Source: Cordylochernes scorpioides
Taxonomy: Eukaryota; Arthropoda; Arachnida; Pseudoscorpiones; Chernetidae
NCBI GenBank assembly: GCA_030710605.1
Contig: CP092871.1
Span: forward strand, 64,747,887 to 64,811,886
Reading direction: 5' to 3'
Length of the DNA stretch: 64,000 nt
Of this stretch, positions 41,090 through 52,350 are shown in pieces. A model generated the notes under the pieces. It did not search any database. It saw nothing but the letters and a program-made list of their open reading frames with translations, and had not been told where the DNA came from. Made by a program: the position numbers and the translations under genes. Each line of letters starts with the position of its first letter. Positions within the stretch are counted from its first letter, which is position 1.

Positions 41090-41775
41090 TGTAACAAAGT
41101 ATTTATTGATTTCATTATTTTTATTAACAGAGTGGTCATTTTTATGTTTATAATTTTCTACTCTGTAAATTTCCCTCGTGACTTATCTTTTGTTTATCAC
41201 TCATAGTTTGTGCTTGCCTGAAATAAATTGTTGTTTCATCCCAAAGTTGGTCTTCCTTAATTTTCTTATGGCCTTTTGGTGGAGATGCTGAGTAAATCAG
41301 GGAAGACAAATTGAAGAACGCCGAGAAGACCTTGGAACCATGGGTGCTGTGAAATACATTTTCGGAGACTGACTTCAGGATTCCACTGCCGTGCTAAAAC
41401 CAAGACTTCCCTTGAAGATGTTGATGTCCCTATAGACAATACGACGACAAAGCCGGTCTTCACACCGCAAGAAAAAGGACGCAAAGGTACTAGGAACAAA
41501 GTTACAAGACATCGATGGAATCCTTGGTAGAAGCACGTCAAATCCATGTCAGTATCTACAATAATTGCTAGCTGTGGGTCACAGCTCCCATAGGGAAGAA
41601 GCTATGTAACAAAGTATTTATTAATTTCAATATAACAGAGTCATTTTTATGTTTATATTTTGCTACTCTGTAAATTTCCCTCGTGGCTTATCTCTTGTTT
41701 ATCACTCATAGTTTATGCTTGCCTGAATTAAATTGTTGTCTCATCCCAAAGTTGGTCTCCCTAATTTTCCATGTG
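41090..41775 (+). mobile_element. TRIM-like miniature LTR retroelement
   Basis: Direct repeats of ~175-180 bp, both beginning TGTAACAAAGTATTTATT (41090 and 41605), share TTTCCCTCGTG, CTTATC, GTTTATCACTCATAG and CATCCCAAAGTTGGTC. After the first copy comes TTTTGGTGGAG, like the BEL primer-binding region. Before the second copy is a purine stretch (AGGGAAGAAGC), a possible polypurine tract. The ~330-bp interior has no retroviral domain. A minus-strand open frame across it (41547-41266) is probably meaningless. Confidence 0.6.
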
Positions 41776-41784
41776 GCAATAAAT

Positions 41785-42225
41785 ATATTAAGATAAAGGC
41801 ATATCCTTATCGTGCAACTGAAAGTTGCTGATGGCTTGCGCCATCCATCGGAATAAATATCAACTATTCTCGTTGATTTTTTAATTATTCCAGAATTGGC
41901 CAAATACCCATTCTTGATTAATCAAAAAAAGCTAACCACGGACGCGTTTTGGGCTGTTGGCCCTCATCAGCGTGGTGCAAGCTGTACTTCAACGACCAAA
42001 AAAATTGGTCATTAAGGCATCCTGAAAAATCATGAAACGTGTAGTTAAGGCCAGAATTGCGTGAGAACGCTACACAATGTTAAAAAATAGTACAAATGTG
42101 ATATTGTACTGGGATAAGGTGCATAAATTAAGAAAAAGGCATCTCCTTATTGTGCAACTGAAAGTTGCTGATGGCTTGCGCCATCTATCGGAATAAATAT
42201 CAACTATTCTCGTTGATTTTTAATT
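41785..42225 (-). mobile_element. fold-back family, second subfamily, tandem copy
   Basis: A ~95-bp segment (GTGCAACTGAAAGTTGC, TGATGGCTTGCGCCATC, ATCAACTATTCTCG) occurs at both ends, about 340 bp apart, with one ribozyme-like core between. That gives a partial tandem dimer, an arrangement seen in Penelope-like elements and retrozymes. Confidence 0.6.
41933..41977 (-). ncRNA. hammerhead ribozyme-like motif, copy F
   Basis: Minus strand: stem I ACCACG with CGTGGT (6 bp), CTGATGA, stem II GGGC-CAACA-GCCC (4 bp), then AAA where GAA is needed, palindromic ACGCGT and C (the preferred GUC-type site). The G12-to-A change should inactivate it. All stems are perfect, so it is the best view of the ancestral fold. 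Confidence 0.55.
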
Positions 42226-42254
42226 ATTTTTCACTATATATATATATTAAATAA

Positions 42255-42352
42255 ATGGCATAATTTGGATAAAAATAAAACAAAACATTTTATTCATTAC
42301 AAATGCCAATATTTCAATAGGCTATACGCCTAACTTCGTCAGGGATTTTCTT
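42255..42352 (-). repeat. Penelope-like terminus with hammerhead-like fold
   Basis: On the minus strand: CCCTGACGAAGT, stem TAGGC-GTATA-GCCTA, TT, then GAAATATTGGC. CTGACGA and GAAATATT flank a 5-bp stem, the same plan as the ACGCGT family. It lies at the 3' side of the endonuclease remnant at 42541-43016. Confidence 0.5.
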
Positions 42353-42540
42353 GTTTTTGAACTGCTTTGGTTGATCATGCGATGCCTTCACGTGACGATA
42401 TATAAATATTTACAACTCTGGGGCTAAAATTTAAAATATATGCACACAAACAAATATAAATAAGAATAGAGTATATATATACATTTATAAAAATTCAAAA
42501 ATAATATATGATTCCTAATAAGTATAATAAAATAATTTTA

Positions 42541-43016
42541 TATCGATTTGAACTGTAAATATAACGGAGGGATGTCAATTTTTATATTAATACTGTTGGT
42601 ATCTTTCATTGAGGTCCAACTTTCTAAAAAGAGTCTTGAATGTTTATATTGAATGTTGTTATATATAATTTCAGTTTTTTCAAAATTTGGTATATGGTCC
42701 TGTTTGGGTGCGTGATCTACTAAAAGTGATAATGGGCAATGGTTTTTAAAAGCTGTTTTGTGTTGATTTACTCTTTATTCAAGAGTTTTACCGGTTTCTC
42801 TTTTGTAGGTTGCAGGGCATGATTTGCATGGAATGCGATTTGAATTCATTATTGCTATTATGTTTAGTGTTGGGATGGCGCAGAATATCTTTTAGATTTG
42901 CTGTTGTTTTGTATTGGGTTTTGATATTGTAATTGTTAAGTATTCTTGTTATTCTTTCAATGCCATAATTGTATGGCAGTGCGCAATATTTATTCGATTC
43001 TTCAATATTGTTTGTG
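42541..43016 (-). pseudogene. Penelope-like element, GIY-YIG endonuclease remnant
   Basis: The minus strand first encodes the tail of a Penelope-type reverse transcriptase (YCALPYNYGIERITRILNN, then IKTQYKTTANLKDILRHP). After a frameshift near 42842 it encodes a GIY-YIG-like endonuclease: IPCKSCPATYKRETGKTL (YIG changed to YKR), an in-frame TAA, RVNQHKTAFKNH, VDHAPKQDH, then LFLESWTSMKD with the conserved Glu, and IDIPPLY. The Cys pair and the H/E residues are as expected for canonical Penelope-like elements, whose endonuclease nicks target DNA. The missing RT core, frameshift, stop and altered YIG motif make it a 5'-truncated pseudogene. Confidence 0.8.
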
Positions 43017-43019
43017 GGA

Positions 43020-43110
43020 TGGTTGGTATACTATGCGGCGCTGAGTTTGTTTATACAAAAATGTAATGCCTTGATAAAGATGGCGTTCAACCAACTGAAA
43101 TATTGGAAAA
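43020..43110 (+). repeat. inverted Penelope-like terminus
   Basis: CCTTGATAAAGATGGCGTTC, then CAACTGAAATATTGG, followed by AATCCAATATATGCA. It resembles the ends at 38.0, 39.4 and 42.3 kb but points the other way, so the endonuclease remnant lies between facing ends. Confidence 0.45.
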
Positions 43111-43737
43111 TAAATTATTTATTCAATCCAATATATGCATTTTTATTATATAATAATACTAATGTATATTTTAAAAGCACATATTAATTAAATAATTTGT
43201 CAAATTAAAGATTTTGGTTAATATATTACCCAAACAAGTATAGGTACCGCGACCAACTTTAACTAAATATTGAGTAATATTTCCTGGTGTGTTAAGTTTG
43301 AAGTGTTGAGGTTTTAAAGTAGGATAACTATGCTAACTAATAAGACTATTAATTTAAAAGCAAACATGTTCTAAAAGCAATCCATTAATTACACTAACTC
43401 TCATTTATTATTGTATTCATTAGAGAGGAACCACTTCTCTCTCAATATTTCATCAAGCTAATTAACTGAAATCTTCCAAGCATATAACGTATACAAAGCA
43501 TGAACAATAAAATGTTTAAGTCTTGCATTTCTTTTTACACCAATTCATTATATTATTTCTTAGTTTCAAATAAATCATTTTTCAAACAATTTTTGAAATT
43601 TTAAAATATATATGATACACACAAATTCAATTAAAACTGTAAATATATATATAATAACAGTTTCTTATATATATATAGTAGAAAAAATATAATTTATATG
43701 AAAGATAGTTGTATATTAATGATGATTAAAATTATAT

Positions 43738-43912
43738 AATATATGTGATGATTTAAGACTATGAAATTGTTGTAAATAGTCCAGATATCTACTACCACAT
43801 GTTCCACCACGTGACTGTATATAACCTCTTATTTACTGCAAATAGAAAGCCTCAACTAACGTCAATCTGTACCGCGTAAGAATCTAATAAAGTATAGCAA
43901 CTGTACAGATAG
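43738..43912 (+). repeat. dispersed ~175-bp repeat with TATA and AATAAA signals
   Basis: GTAAATAGTCCAGATATCTA, CACGTG, TGTATATAACCTC and CTAATAAAGTATAGC recur inverted at 60265-60440. The order of a TATA-like box followed by AATAAA suggests a small solo LTR. Confidence 0.5.
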
Positions 43913-44144
43913 AACGTAACACTGGTGTAAAGGTCCCAAGATATCACATATATATTTTATTAATTTTAATAATTTTGATAATTATATATATAAGTAACTG
44001 TGTTTAATGTGAAAGGCCTATTTTTAGATTTCTCCAATTAACAAATTATCTTTTTTTCATTTTATGCAACACATGTAATAAAATATCTTTTCAATTTAAT
44101 GTAAAAATATGTTTTCTGTTATAATTATATATATAAAAATACAA

Positions 44145-44255
44145 AAAGAGGCATATCCTAACCGCTAGCACGAGCATTTTAGATGGCAGAGCGCATTCTA
44201 GTGGAACAAGAATCAACTTTGCGTTGATTTGTTTTTAATATCAACATCTCACCTT
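44145..44255 (-). repeat. fold-back family fragment
   Basis: GGCATATCCTAACCGC, AGATGGCAGAGCGC-TTCTAGTGGA and a short end; no ribozyme-like core is present. Confidence 0.6.
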
Positions 44256-44331
44256 TTCCCCCATTTGTTCACACACGCACACACATATATTTGTTGAATA
44301 TTTTTGGAGCTAAAAATATTTAAAAGTAATA

Positions 44332-45185
44332 TCCCTATATATATAAAATTCAGTGCATGTATGTATGTATGTATGTATGTTTGTCGGCTATACACGTCCA
44401 CAATACATAACTAATCTGGCTGAAATTTTAACAGTATATATATATGAATCTGTAAAACGTATAGGTAAAATTTCAAGTCTCTATCCCAAATATTCTTCGA
44501 GGTATTTACAAATTGCGTTACAAATTTGCCCTTTCGCTCGCAAGCAGCGCCTCTAGCGCTGAAGATGGGAGGTAATATCAGCTGACCTAATGTACATGTA
44601 AAACGTGCTTTAACAGGAAAAAGAGAAAAATCTGGAAGAGATATTTATAGAATTTTCAGCCAAGAAAAATTGAAATTAACAGGTTCTCGGCAAAAATAGT
44701 TGTTTTTTATTCAGAAAATGATGATGACAATATTGCTGTATCATGTTTGATTATCAGATGCAAAATTATATCGGTAAAAATTACAAAAAGTATAGACCAC
44801 GGGTGAAGCCAGTTCATTTTTAGTATGCAGGAACAAAATTCTAACAGAAAAACATTCATTCGATCAGAAGACACAAAGCCAGATCATCTCTTTATAAAAA
44901 TATCGCTTCTCAGACACAAAGTTTGGAGCGGGACGTTTCGCAGGAGTGACATCCACGGCGCCAATTTATAATTTTAACGAATATTATTTGAAAATCTAAA
45001 TAATAGAACTTTCAAATATCGTTGTGAAAATTTACATTTTTATATTTTAAAAACACATAAAATTTGGAGCGGAACGTTTCACAAGAGTGACATCCAGGGC
45101 GCCAATTTATAATTGTAACGAATAGTATTTGAATAAGAACGTTCAATCGGGTAAAACCCGGGAGTTGCCCGGGTCATTCGGCCAG
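44332..45185 (+). mobile_element. non-autonomous Helitron, second copy (854 bp)
   Basis: The same family as 24241-25093: it starts TCCCTATATATATAAAATTC after an A and ends ACCCGGGAG-TTGCCCGGGT, TCATTCGGCCAG and T. The terminal CTAG has become CCAG. A GTAT microsatellite near the start is longer than in the first copy. No coding capacity. Confidence 0.82.
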
Positions 45186-45189
45186 TTTA

Positions 45190-47040
45190 ATATAAGAAGA
45201 GACCAAAATCATCCTTTAAACTATTTTATCCGTGGCATTTTGTATCAGCACATAGTCTTTAGGCGTCTAAAATATATTAACTTGAACCGCAGCTAATTTA
45301 GACCGAAAGAAATAATATATAAAATATATTTTGTGCATAATTTATTAAGGATAGTCTTAATATACTGGACGAATGCAACGCCGGAGTGCATTATTATTGA
45401 ATAAATTTAATACTTTTCTAATTATTCATGAATTAACGTAACGCGCAAAATATAAAAACCAAATAATTTACAATAAAATTTATGTTTTTGTCACAACGTA
45501 TTTTCCATGTGTAAATAATTTTTGAAAATATTTCCATTGAAATTGTTGTCTATATTCTAAGTTTATTTATGAATATAAGGCCTAGTTTAATAGTTTAAGG
45601 ATTTTGGGTTTATGTTTATAATTGGCCTAACTTCAAGTAAAATTTGAAATTATATTTAAAAATTATTTAAAATACTTTAAAATAACCTTTTTAAAAGGCA
45701 TGACCAGGTCACGAACCCAAGCTACTATGGTGTTTGTACGGCAATAGACGAGACTATCTGGAGTAAAATAACAATTCATTTAGATCCTTTATGCAAAAGG
45801 GAATTTTTAGTTTCATTAATACTTGGCCCTTTCTAAAATTCAATTGGCTATTCACTTCAGATTGCAGGTAAGAGAGAGAGCCGGCCATTTAAACTCAAAT
45901 ATATTTATAGCTGTAATTATACAGTAATTTAAATTGGGTTTTAAAAGTGTGCTTGTGTGTAGAAATTATTTTTTTTTTAATGTTTAAAAGGCAAAATTTC
46001 GAAGATTCAAACCTCTGTTATTTTATCTCAATTTAGGATCTTTCTCTAAATACTGAGCTAAGAAATAAGCTCTTCCATTGGTACCTCAAGGATCATTGCT
46101 GATTAAGGTCATGTGACAATAAGGAACCAATCATAGGTGAATATAAAAATCAGATTGTCAATATTTCAGAGGTCGTCACGAAGTTATAGTGAAAGATATT
46201 CAATATACACATTCACACAACACACACAAACTGAAACTTTGTATATATTAAATGAATTATGTATTATTAATAATATTCAATAATATATTAACCATTATAA
46301 AAATAAACAGAAAATATAAATTGAATTGAAAAGAAATACAACATATAAACTATTAAAATACGAATTTTTAGCGCGAAAAATGAAATAAATATATTTTGAA
46401 ATAAAAAATAAATATTTGTTAAAAATAAAAAAAATCATATTTTATTTCTAAAAATTATTATATATAAAATGATTAATTAATAAACAAATATAATTATATA
46501 TTTTGAAAATTATGATTCATGTTTCTGCGGAAAATAGATTCCAAAAGAAAATATTTTAAAAACACTTTGGCGTCAATAATATCGTCTGATATATAAATCA
46601 CATCGCCATTCAATATTCTATGTAAACATAGTTGCTCACACCGAATCATCATAACAACAAATGTAGGAAAAAAAGACATATATAAAAAAAGTGGCAGCGT
46701 AGCCGACTGAATATTTTGATTTATGATATAGGAAGTGTATCGGCGACATATATATCTGGCAGCAAGAGGTCCTTGACATGAATGGGCGCCGAGCGTGGCG
46801 AATCCATCAAGTCTTTAATTCCAGAACATTAATCCAGTCTGGGTATATAACCTCTGTGTTCTCCCATCGTATCCTTTATAAATTCGAGTAATTCAACCGT
46901 AGTCTGGGTATGATTGGGTTTTGGTTATATCGTCTCCTGATGTTTCTTTTTCTCCCAGGTTCGCGAACCCCATTTTAATTATTATTTTAAAATGAAATAT
47001 ATAAAAAGCTACCTTTTTATCACCACCTTTAAGATTTTTA
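45190..47040. other. AT-rich DNA, no confirmed gene
   Basis: Mostly simple sequence. The part at 46690-46990 (GTGGCAGCGTAGCCGACTG at its start, and two TGGGTATAT/TGGGTATGA stretches) is more complex and may be a retroelement leader; I cannot assign it. A 14-base G-run near 47042 precedes AGATAAGC. Confidence 0.35.
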
Positions 47041-47384
47041 CTGGGGGGGGGGGGGAGATAAGCAAAATATTTTGTTTGGGATACCCAGGATGACAGGGAT
47101 ACCCAGACGATCTAAAACAATGGACTGGACGACACGAGGAGATGAAGAGGATGGCGGAGGTAGATATGGAGAGACCATGTGACCCACCCTCAGTAGAGGA
47201 AGGCATTGAAGGAAGGAAGGATACATGTGCGTATCATCCTCCCGAAACTTTAAAATATATGGAGCTCTATAATATAGTTCTCCTAAAGAGCAAAATATGA
47301 TATTTTTTTATTTTATAAAACTCGAAAATATAATTTTAAAATTAATTTTACAAACTTTATACTGTGATTATAAAAAGAGGAGGA

Positions 47385-47445
47385 ATTGGCTTGCCAGTGG
47401 TTAGTGAGACCTCTAAGAAATTTCGCCAGTTTAATCTCCATCATT
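47385..47445 (-). repeat. MITE fragment related to 53.04 and 62.4 kb
   Basis: GGCTTGCCAGTGGTTAGTGA followed by TTCGCCAGTTTAAT matches one arm of the palindromic MITE at 62.4-62.75 kb. Confidence 0.5.
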
Positions 47446-47659
47446 TATTATTAGAAATAGTATAATTATTTATATAAAATTTCACACACACAGCGATAGA
47501 TTGCGTTATTTTGATGATGATAACTAAAAATTGCTGAATCTTTATTTATTTAAAGGAAATTATAAACGATTCCAGAAATTATTGAAGACCTGCTTGGCCT
47601 GAATGATGTTTCTTCAACTTTGGTCTGTTCTGTGCGCACTCCTGTAGATGAATCTAGGT

Positions 47660-47710
47660 CAGGGGTCGGACAAACTACGGCTCGCGAGCCACATGCAGCT
47701 CTTTGGATGT
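47660..47710 (+). mobile_element. hAT-type terminal sequence
   Basis: CAGGGGTCGGACAAACTACG followed by GCTCGCGAGCC has the form of hAT transposon ends (CAGGGGT with nearby palindrome). The preceding ATCTAGGT would be one copy of an 8-bp duplication. I found no partner end, so it is a fragment. Confidence 0.55.
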
Positions 47711-48464
47711 GAATCTACGGTTATTTAATTTCACGCGAATTTCACGCAAGTTTCACGCAAATATTATTTATTTTATTAAAAAAACATTCAAAAATCATTC
47801 TAAATCGATTAACGATGACTAGGCACCGATTCTATCTCTCAGCCACTTGTACTTGCTTTTCACCGCTCCCCTCTGCCGGGACACGCGTCGTCACTGTCGT
47901 CAGTCTGTCGGAAGCTCTCGAATGAGGCCGCCGTCGAATGTTTTTATGTAGGTTTTAATTCGCTTTCGACGCAAGACAATTGGCGTCTTCACCAGTGCTA
48001 GGTGTATATGTGATTATGGGATGTATGATCGGATTAAAGTATTTCCAGTATTGCCCGGCTGTTGGTCGTTTTCTTTTTCTTACGTCGCTAGTTGAACAGT
48101 TGATGTAAAAAGCAAGAGGTATCCAAAACTCCAGTTGTAGTTTATAGACCAATTACATATATACGAATAGCGACTAGTCTGCGAACGCTGTAGGTAGAGA
48201 TTTCTAAAAATAATTTCCAGAATTTGTATTTGGATGGTAGTATTCATATTGTGGTTTTCTTTCGTTATCGTGTGTATCTACATATTAGGAAATTGTTCCT
48301 AATAACCTCCATCAGACAGCACTGAGTTTCAGTTTGGATAATCACAGATGAATAAGAATGGATAAATTTCGTGAATATATATAAATGAGCACACAAGTTT
48401 ATCAAATAAAAATGAGTTTTTTTAAAATATTTCTATTTACAGGATATAATATTTAAAATAATTA

Positions 48465-48618
48465 AGGCATATCCTGACCAAAAGCACATGTGCTTTTTTT
48501 AGATGGCAGAGCGCCATCTAGTGGAGCAAAAATAAACTAAACGTTTATTCAACTTGCTCCATGATATTTGGCCAACCCAATTTCTTGATAAATCAAGAAA
48601 AGCCAACCACGAACGCGT
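48465..48618 (-). repeat. fold-back family copy truncated at the ribozyme core
   Basis: Contains AGATGGCAGAGCGCCATCT, TTGGCCAACCCAATTTC, TGATAAATCA and CCACGAACGCGTTA. The copy stops within the ACGCGT palindrome, 7 bases from the predicted cleavage site, and the CUGAYGA half is absent. Confidence 0.6.
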
Positions 48619-49523
48619 TATTACAGGATATAATATATGCTGGTATGAAATGAAGTAAAAGACCTGTGAAGTAAATTATTTGTATAATATATATTTTGTA
48701 TCAAAATATAAGAGAAACCAAAGACAAAAAAGTTCAGGCAGTGCCCATTATATCTGTTAAATATCGAATACAGAACAATAGAAAGATAAAAGTTCCTTGT
48801 TTATTGCTGGCGTCGGATTTTGTAATGTCGGCTTTGAAAAAAGAGCTAACATATAATTTGTTTTTTTAAATTAAATAAATATTTTACTGTGTGAAGAGAG
48901 ATAGAGATACATTGAAATTGTTAAAAAGGAAGCGTATGGAGATGAAACAATTTCTAAAACTCAAGTTCATTTCTGGTAATGTAGATTTAAAAATGGCCGT
49001 AGAGTATCGAGGATAATCCAAGGTCAGGACGCCTCTCAACTTTGACGACGGAGCACAATATCCAGCAGGTTAGTGATTTAATTTATGCAAATAGAAAAAT
49101 AACTATTGAAACGAGAGCGGAAATATTTGGAATTTCATATGGTAAACTTTTAATAATAAAAACACATGCAAAAAATACTTGTGAACCTAAGAGATTCAAT
49201 ACGAAGGAAAAGGAACTAGTTCTTTCATACACATAATCAGAACAATAAAAATTGCTTCATGAGAACGCCCCTGCCCATAAAGCCACATTTTGGCTATGGA
49301 TTATTTAACTAAGAAATCGGTAAGTGTTTTATCACATTCTTCTTATTCCACAGACCTCACTCCCGTGAATTATTTTCCTACGCTAAACCTGCGTTATAAA
49401 GGAAAACACTTTTCGTCATCTAAAGATGTTATTGAAAATGAGACGGCTGAAATAAACAAGCTCAGTAAAATGGACTATGTAACTGCTTTTAAACAGCTTT
49501 TCTACCGGAAAAATGTGTAAATA

Positions 49524-50589
49524 CAGTAGAACTCCTCAAAAAAAAAAAAAATCGGAAATTCTGAAATTCGGAAACTCCCAAATTCGGAAAGTATTGTAAT
49601 GTTTTTTTTACATACAAAATACCAATTTTGACATGCTTTTATTTTGTTGATATTTCAACATTATTTTATTTTATTTTATTTTATTTACTTTTACTTTTGC
49701 TTTGCTTTTATTTAATTTAATTTAATTTTTATTAGTAATTTATTTTTAATTTAAGTGTTTAATTAATTTACTTTTACCGATTATTTATAATCGCTAATTA
49801 GGGGTTTATCCCCTTTTTTAAAAGCTTAAATAAATCAACAGTTTCATTTGACCTTTGTGCTTAGTTTAGGATATTGTCCAATAAGAAGGCAGCATTATTA
49901 CGTCATAAGCCATTCACGCATTTTTTATTGCAAAGTTGATTCACCTAAAGTTCAAATTATCAAACATTTTCAGACATTGTAAGTTTCAAATTCTTTTATT
50001 CAACTCTCAATTTTTTGCATTTACAAGTTTGTTCTTCAACAAAATGGCATCCAAAGAGGAGCGGCAAAAACGAGGCAAGTACCGAATTCTTAAGCTTGGT
50101 GAAAAGTTAGATGTTCCCAGATGCGAAGCGTTGAAAAGTTTGGATGTTGCATTAAAATATTTGGAAAAGCGCACTGAACCAGAAATGCTTGCAAGCTACA
50201 ACACCATCAATAGTCTTCGAACTATGCTTATGAGAGAAGAAGAAGCTTTGTTAAACAAGCCAAAGAAACAGACAACAATCAGCAACTTCTTTGCCAAGCC
50301 ATAACTTACTTGGCCATCAATTGCATTACATACATAATAAAATATTTTACTATTTTTCATCGGTTTCATGCTCAAAACTCATAAAAGTCAAGAAACATTT
50401 GATTAAAAATCGTAATTAAAATTATGTAATGTACATATAATATTCAACCTAAAATTGTTCATATGCTTCAAAATCTTTGTCTCAGTCATCTAAATGCCTA
50501 TTTATGCCACATAAATATTCACAAATCTAACTCTCTCAAATTCGGAATACCTTGCGCCCCAAGCTTTCCGAATTTGAGGAGTTCTACTG
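49524..50589 (+). mobile_element. pogo/Tigger-type deletion element with intact ends
   Basis: Terminal inverted repeats CAGTAGAACTCCTCAAA at 49524 and TTTGAGGAGTTCTACTG at 50589; the inner AATTCGGAAA motif also repeats. TA is duplicated at 49522-49523 and 50590-50591. At 1066 bp it is shorter than autonomous pogo elements (usually over 2 kb) and encodes only an internally deleted transposase (50044-50304). Confidence 0.88.
50044..50304 (+). CDS. 86-residue pogo transposase fusion with PIP-box-like end
   Basis: An ATG in good context at 50044 opens MASKEERQKRGKYRILKLGE, which resembles the start of Tigger/CENP-B-type DNA-binding domains. It then joins directly to what looks like a transposase C-terminus (~28-70, ALKSLDVALKYLEKR, helical and charged) and ends QTTISNFFAKP. 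Q76, I79, F82 and F83 match the QxxhxxFF pattern of a PCNA-interacting box; pogo transposase of Drosophila is known to bind PCNA through such a C-terminal motif. The DDE core is missing, so it cannot cut DNA. The frame is uninterrupted, which is notable beside the decayed elements around it. It could be a repressor-like peptide or simply a young deletion product. Confidence 0.6.
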   Translation: MASKEERQKRGKYRILKLGEKLDVPRCEALKSLDVALKYLEKRTEPEMLASYNTINSLRTMLMREEEALLNKPKKQTTISNFFAKP

Positions 50590-50679
50590 TAGGGTCTTAA
50601 TTTGGGATATTTTATTAATAAAATGATCTAATCTATTTTTTTTTTTTTCAAAAGGTTCGGTTACTTTTTGATCGTACAT

Positions 50680-52185
50680 GTATAGATAACTAGGATGCCA
50701 ATAGTATGGCATCCTACTTGGCGACAATAGATTAAGATACTTCTTCGAATGCTCAGCTTGTTTTGTAAATAATTTATAATAAAGAAAGAATTTTACCCTG
50801 TCTGAACGTCGACGTCTGTATATTACGCTTCGTGATACAAATGTTTAATTATATAAGAGAATGTTTTGATCGCCAGATATCATTTCTAAAAATAAAAAAA
50901 AAAGATAACGGCGACGTGTTTCTTTATTTAAAAAAAATATATAAGCTTGGAAAGCTTTCGGATAATAACGTCCTTCAACAGACTGAATACGATTACTCTT
51001 CTTATAAGAAAATGTGTTTAACGGGGGTTATGTTTGGATGGGTTTGCAGTAATGCGTGATGCAATAGCTGGACAACAGGTCGTAAAGGGGACAAATAATG
51101 GCGACACCGAGGACAAATATTTGAGCACATCTTAGCTAAATGAATATCTCTTAGTGGGTCTAATGTAAGGGCCTTTTTTTCTGGTTGCCACAAACACTGG
51201 GGGCTTGAACGGATAAACTACAGTAGTGGATATACTAGCAATGAACTATATATTGATTGAATATACTATCTAACTGGCGAAACCATTTACTGTGGTAATA
51301 AGATTGAAAAAAAGCCACTTACTATCATTAATCAAAACGATTATGTTTGTTATAATTATTACATATGTTCTGCGATAATAAAAAAAATCAACGATTTAGT
51401 TGATATTTATTCCGAAGACATCAGCAACTTCAGTTGTACGATGAAAAATGATTTTTATATATTTAACTACCTGATCCCAGCTCAATATAATTTTTTCAAT
51501 TTTTATAATGTATGCAAATGAGATTAAGAAATTGAAGAAAATAAACTAATCAGATTTTTAAAGTTTTCTTTTAAAACACAAAAACAGTAGTTATCAATAA
51601 GAACAAACTAATAATAAACATGATTAAAGAATCGACCAAACTATTATAAATTTGTTCTTCATATAAATATTTTAAGTTTAATTAATTAATTGTTCCCACA
51701 GAATATGTGTGCAAGATCACAAGAAAATAGGTGCTAACCGTAAAAAGAAGTTTCTCTTTGTTTACTATGTTATAGGTTTCTCATTCATTTTGTTCTCTCT
51801 CTTGTGATTCAATAATGTTTTATTAATCTCCCTGGAATCAATATCTTTAAATATTCTAAGCAAAGTCAACAATAATAAACACATTTATATAATAATAATT
51901 TTACATCAAAGTTTAATAAAAATAAAGATATAAAAAAGTCAACAAGTATGATTATGATGGCCAATAAATGATTCAAATAGATTAAAAGGAAATAATTGTT
52001 TTTCTCTCACAGCGTAGTTATCTCTTAACAATGGTGCCTTAAAAATACCTATTATTTCAATAATCAGAATAAATAAAAAAAAGAGCTAGAATATACACCT
52101 TTATACCATTGCCTTTTCGTCCATATGTTAGTTTCTTTATAGGTGGTTAACACCTTTCACATGTTTATGCGTACTTCTTGTCCAA
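50680..52185. other. AT-rich DNA, no confirmed gene
   Basis: Near 51395-51450 lies a remnant of the fold-back family (GATATTTATTCCGAAGACAT, CAGCAACTTCAGTTGTACGA). A GC-richer stretch at 51050-51210 gives a short minus-strand frame of unknown nature. The rest is simple AT-rich sequence. Confidence 0.4.
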
Positions 52186-52189
52186 AATC

Positions 52190-52350
52190 ACTTTATTAGG
52201 TACCGCTCAAAAAGAGCAACCTAGTTTATGATATTTCCATCAATGAATAATATGCGAAGGTTATTCACATATTAAACAAAATGTTTACGCGGGATTCGAT
52301 CCCTGTTCGTGGCTGCCGGGAATCGAGAGGGTTACCCACTCGTTTACCGA
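52190..52350 (-). repeat. tRNA-like remnant beside an LTR-like fragment
   Basis: At 52290-52350 the minus strand has an A-box-like ACGAGTGGGTAACCC and a B-box-like AGGGATCGAATCCCGC, so it is probably a SINE head or pseudo-tRNA. At 52190-52230 the plus strand CTTTATTAGGTACCGCTCAA with AGAGCAACCTA matches 63540-63570. Confidence 0.4.

Larger units (their letters stand above)
48890..50660 (+). pseudogene. mariner deletion derivative, split by a pogo element
   Basis: The plus strand at 49042-49236 gives a mariner second helix-turn-helix region (NIQQVSDLIYANRKITIETR). After a large internal deletion come APAHKATFW-like residues (~49270) and SSYSTDLTPVNYFPTLNLR with the tail KQLFYRKNV at 49520. 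The third catalytic position is N (PVNY) instead of D. Just after the stop codon the pogo element is inserted. The terminal part probably resumes at 50592 and ends near 50675 (GGTTCGGTTACTTTTTGATC). Long inactive. Confidence 0.7.

Noticed and set aside
41266..41547. 93-codon minus-strand open frame in the TRIM-like element
   Set aside because: No domain, no close relative in the window, and it lies wholly within the non-coding interior between direct repeats.
47030..47060. G-run at 47042 as a polypurine tract
   Set aside because: No LTR pair or coding region could be connected to it.
51002..51193. 63-codon minus-strand frame with several Cys/His
   Set aside because: The residues do not fit a zinc-finger spacing and nothing around supports a gene.
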